Shown here piece by piece: positions 63,479 to 64,000 of a stretch of DNA of 64,000 nt. Position 1 is the first letter of the stretch. Every line of letters begins with the position of its first letter. The translations under genes and the position numbers were made by a program. The notes under the pieces were generated by a model. That model was not told where the DNA came from, made no database searches, and saw only the letters and a list, made by a program, of their open reading frames with translations. The stretch spans positions 479,501 to 543,500 of the forward strand of contig JADKEK010000003.1 in the NCBI GenBank assembly GCA_016718035.1, given 5' to 3'. This DNA is from Bacteroidota bacterium. Lineage in GTDB: Bacteria > Bacteroidota > Bacteroidia > Chitinophagales > BACL12.

Positions 63479-64000
63479 TTATTCTACCACAACATTTTTG
63501 CTAACTGCATTACCATTGCTGGTAATTTTTACAACATAAACACCGGCAGCATTATCGCTTAAATCAACCGGAATATTTACAGTTCCATTTACATTGTTTA
63601 ACAATTTGGAATACACTTCCTGTCCTGTTACATTTAATACACTTACTTCCACCGCATCAACAGGTGATGAATTTAATTCAACATTAAACATACCTTGTGT
63701 TGGATTCGGATAAACATTAAATGCATTTAATGAAGAAACTTCTCCAATACCTGTGCACACTTTAACTTCAACTTCAACACCTGTTCTATCGCTAGGACAA
63801 GCAAACACAGAGTTTCCAGTTACGCGCCAATCGTAAAAATAATACCAACGTGATTCGTCAAAACTACTGTTGGTAATTGAAATTAACCCATCAACATTAT
63901 ATGGATAGTTTGTTCCTGCAGTACTGCGTTTTAATTTAGGTGAAATATCTCCAAACGTTGCTGTATTAGTAGCATCACTTGTTCCTAATTTATAATTAGA
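63479..64000 (-). CDS. T9SS type A sorting-domain protein, C-terminal part
   Basis: The frame is open through to the window's right edge, so this is the 3' end of a longer gene (at least 174 residues). The visible part starts with a beta-rich stretch (ESRWYYFYDWRVTGNS), then a Cys-containing loop and the type A sorting domain (FNVYPNPTQGMFNVEL, AGVYVVKITSNG). The protein is presumably secreted through T9SS. Its upstream domains lie outside the window. Confidence 0.88.
   Translation of the reverse strand, partial: SNYKLGTSDATNTATFGDISPKLKRSTAGTNYPYNVDGLISITNSSFDESRWYYFYDWRVTGNSVFACPSDRTGVEVEVKVCTGIGEVSSLNAFNVYPNPTQGMFNVELNSSPVDAVEVSVLNVTGQEVYSKLLNNVNGTVNIPVDLSDNAAGVYVVKITSNGNAVSKNVVVE

Noticed and set aside
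1..64000. CRISPR arrays, insertion sequences, prophage or integrase genes
   Set aside because: I found no regularly spaced repeats, no transposase or integrase motifs and no phage structural genes by reading both strands.

Overview
The window is AT-rich chromosomal DNA from a member of the Bacteroidota, probably an environmental, non-phototrophic lineage. The evidence is of three kinds. Eight proteins end in a type IX secretion (T9SS) type A sorting domain and one in a gliding-motility-type (type B) C-terminal domain. Promoters carry the Bacteroidota -7 element TAnnTTTG, and Shine-Dalgarno sites are mostly absent. The core genes (rimP-nusA-infB, glycyl-tRNA synthetase, recJ, lptB) are of Bacteroidota type. 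A finer placement cannot be made from the sequence alone. I see no rRNA, tRNA, CRISPR array, insertion sequence or prophage.

Layout. 1-1.75 kb: the end of a PiT phosphate transporter followed directly by an arsenosugar-type arsenite methyltransferase. 1.9-9.1 kb: an AI-2E-type permease, two tandem secreted metzincin metalloproteases with GEVED and T9SS domains, and a DUF547 lipoprotein. 9.3-15.7 kb: a FAD/NAD(P) oxidoreductase paired with a membrane polyferredoxin, then three glycan-synthesis genes, one of them broken by a single-base frameshift. 15.7-21 kb (minus strand): two OmpA/TSP3-type proteins, a T9SS type B protein and a DUF2461 protein. 21.9-26.2 kb: a secreted T9SS protein and an ABC-F ATPase. 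26.3-27.9 kb: an arsR-arsN2-arsM arsenic operon. 28-32 kb: a tiny membrane protein, lipoproteins, a CpcT/CpeT-family protein and glyS. 32.3-35.7 kb: a T9SS pair including a GH51-like glycoside hydrolase. 36-37.4 kb: an unrecognised two-gene unit. 37.8-42.5 kb: rimP-nusA-infB. 42.7-54 kb (minus strand): a GEVED/T9SS protein, a LytTR two-component system whose kinase is frameshifted, a GH3 protein, lptB, recJ and a subtilase lacking its usual catalytic Asp. 53.6-58.9 kb: DUF5011 lipoproteins, a coiled-coil lipoprotein, and kynurenine monooxygenase and kynureninase around a cytochrome c. 59.2-64 kb: a Pif1-like helicase, a 2-oxoglutarate/Fe(II) oxygenase, an outer-membrane beta-barrel protein and a truncated T9SS protein.

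How the genes fit together. Two separate loci encode arsenic methylation and no arsenite efflux pump is present, so methylation appears to be the arsenic strategy encoded here. The secreted proteases, the glycoside hydrolase and the adhesin-like proteins point to extracellular polymer breakdown through T9SS. The kynurenine genes indicate tryptophan breakdown or de novo NAD synthesis. Three genes (ABC-F, glyS, kynU) have their -7 element exactly 4 nt before the ATG, which predicts leaderless mRNAs. I found no clearly new multi-gene system. The best candidates for something undescribed are the 36.0-37.4 kb gene pair, the coupling of PiT with arsenosugar-type ArsM, and the 54-residue membrane protein at 28.0 kb.
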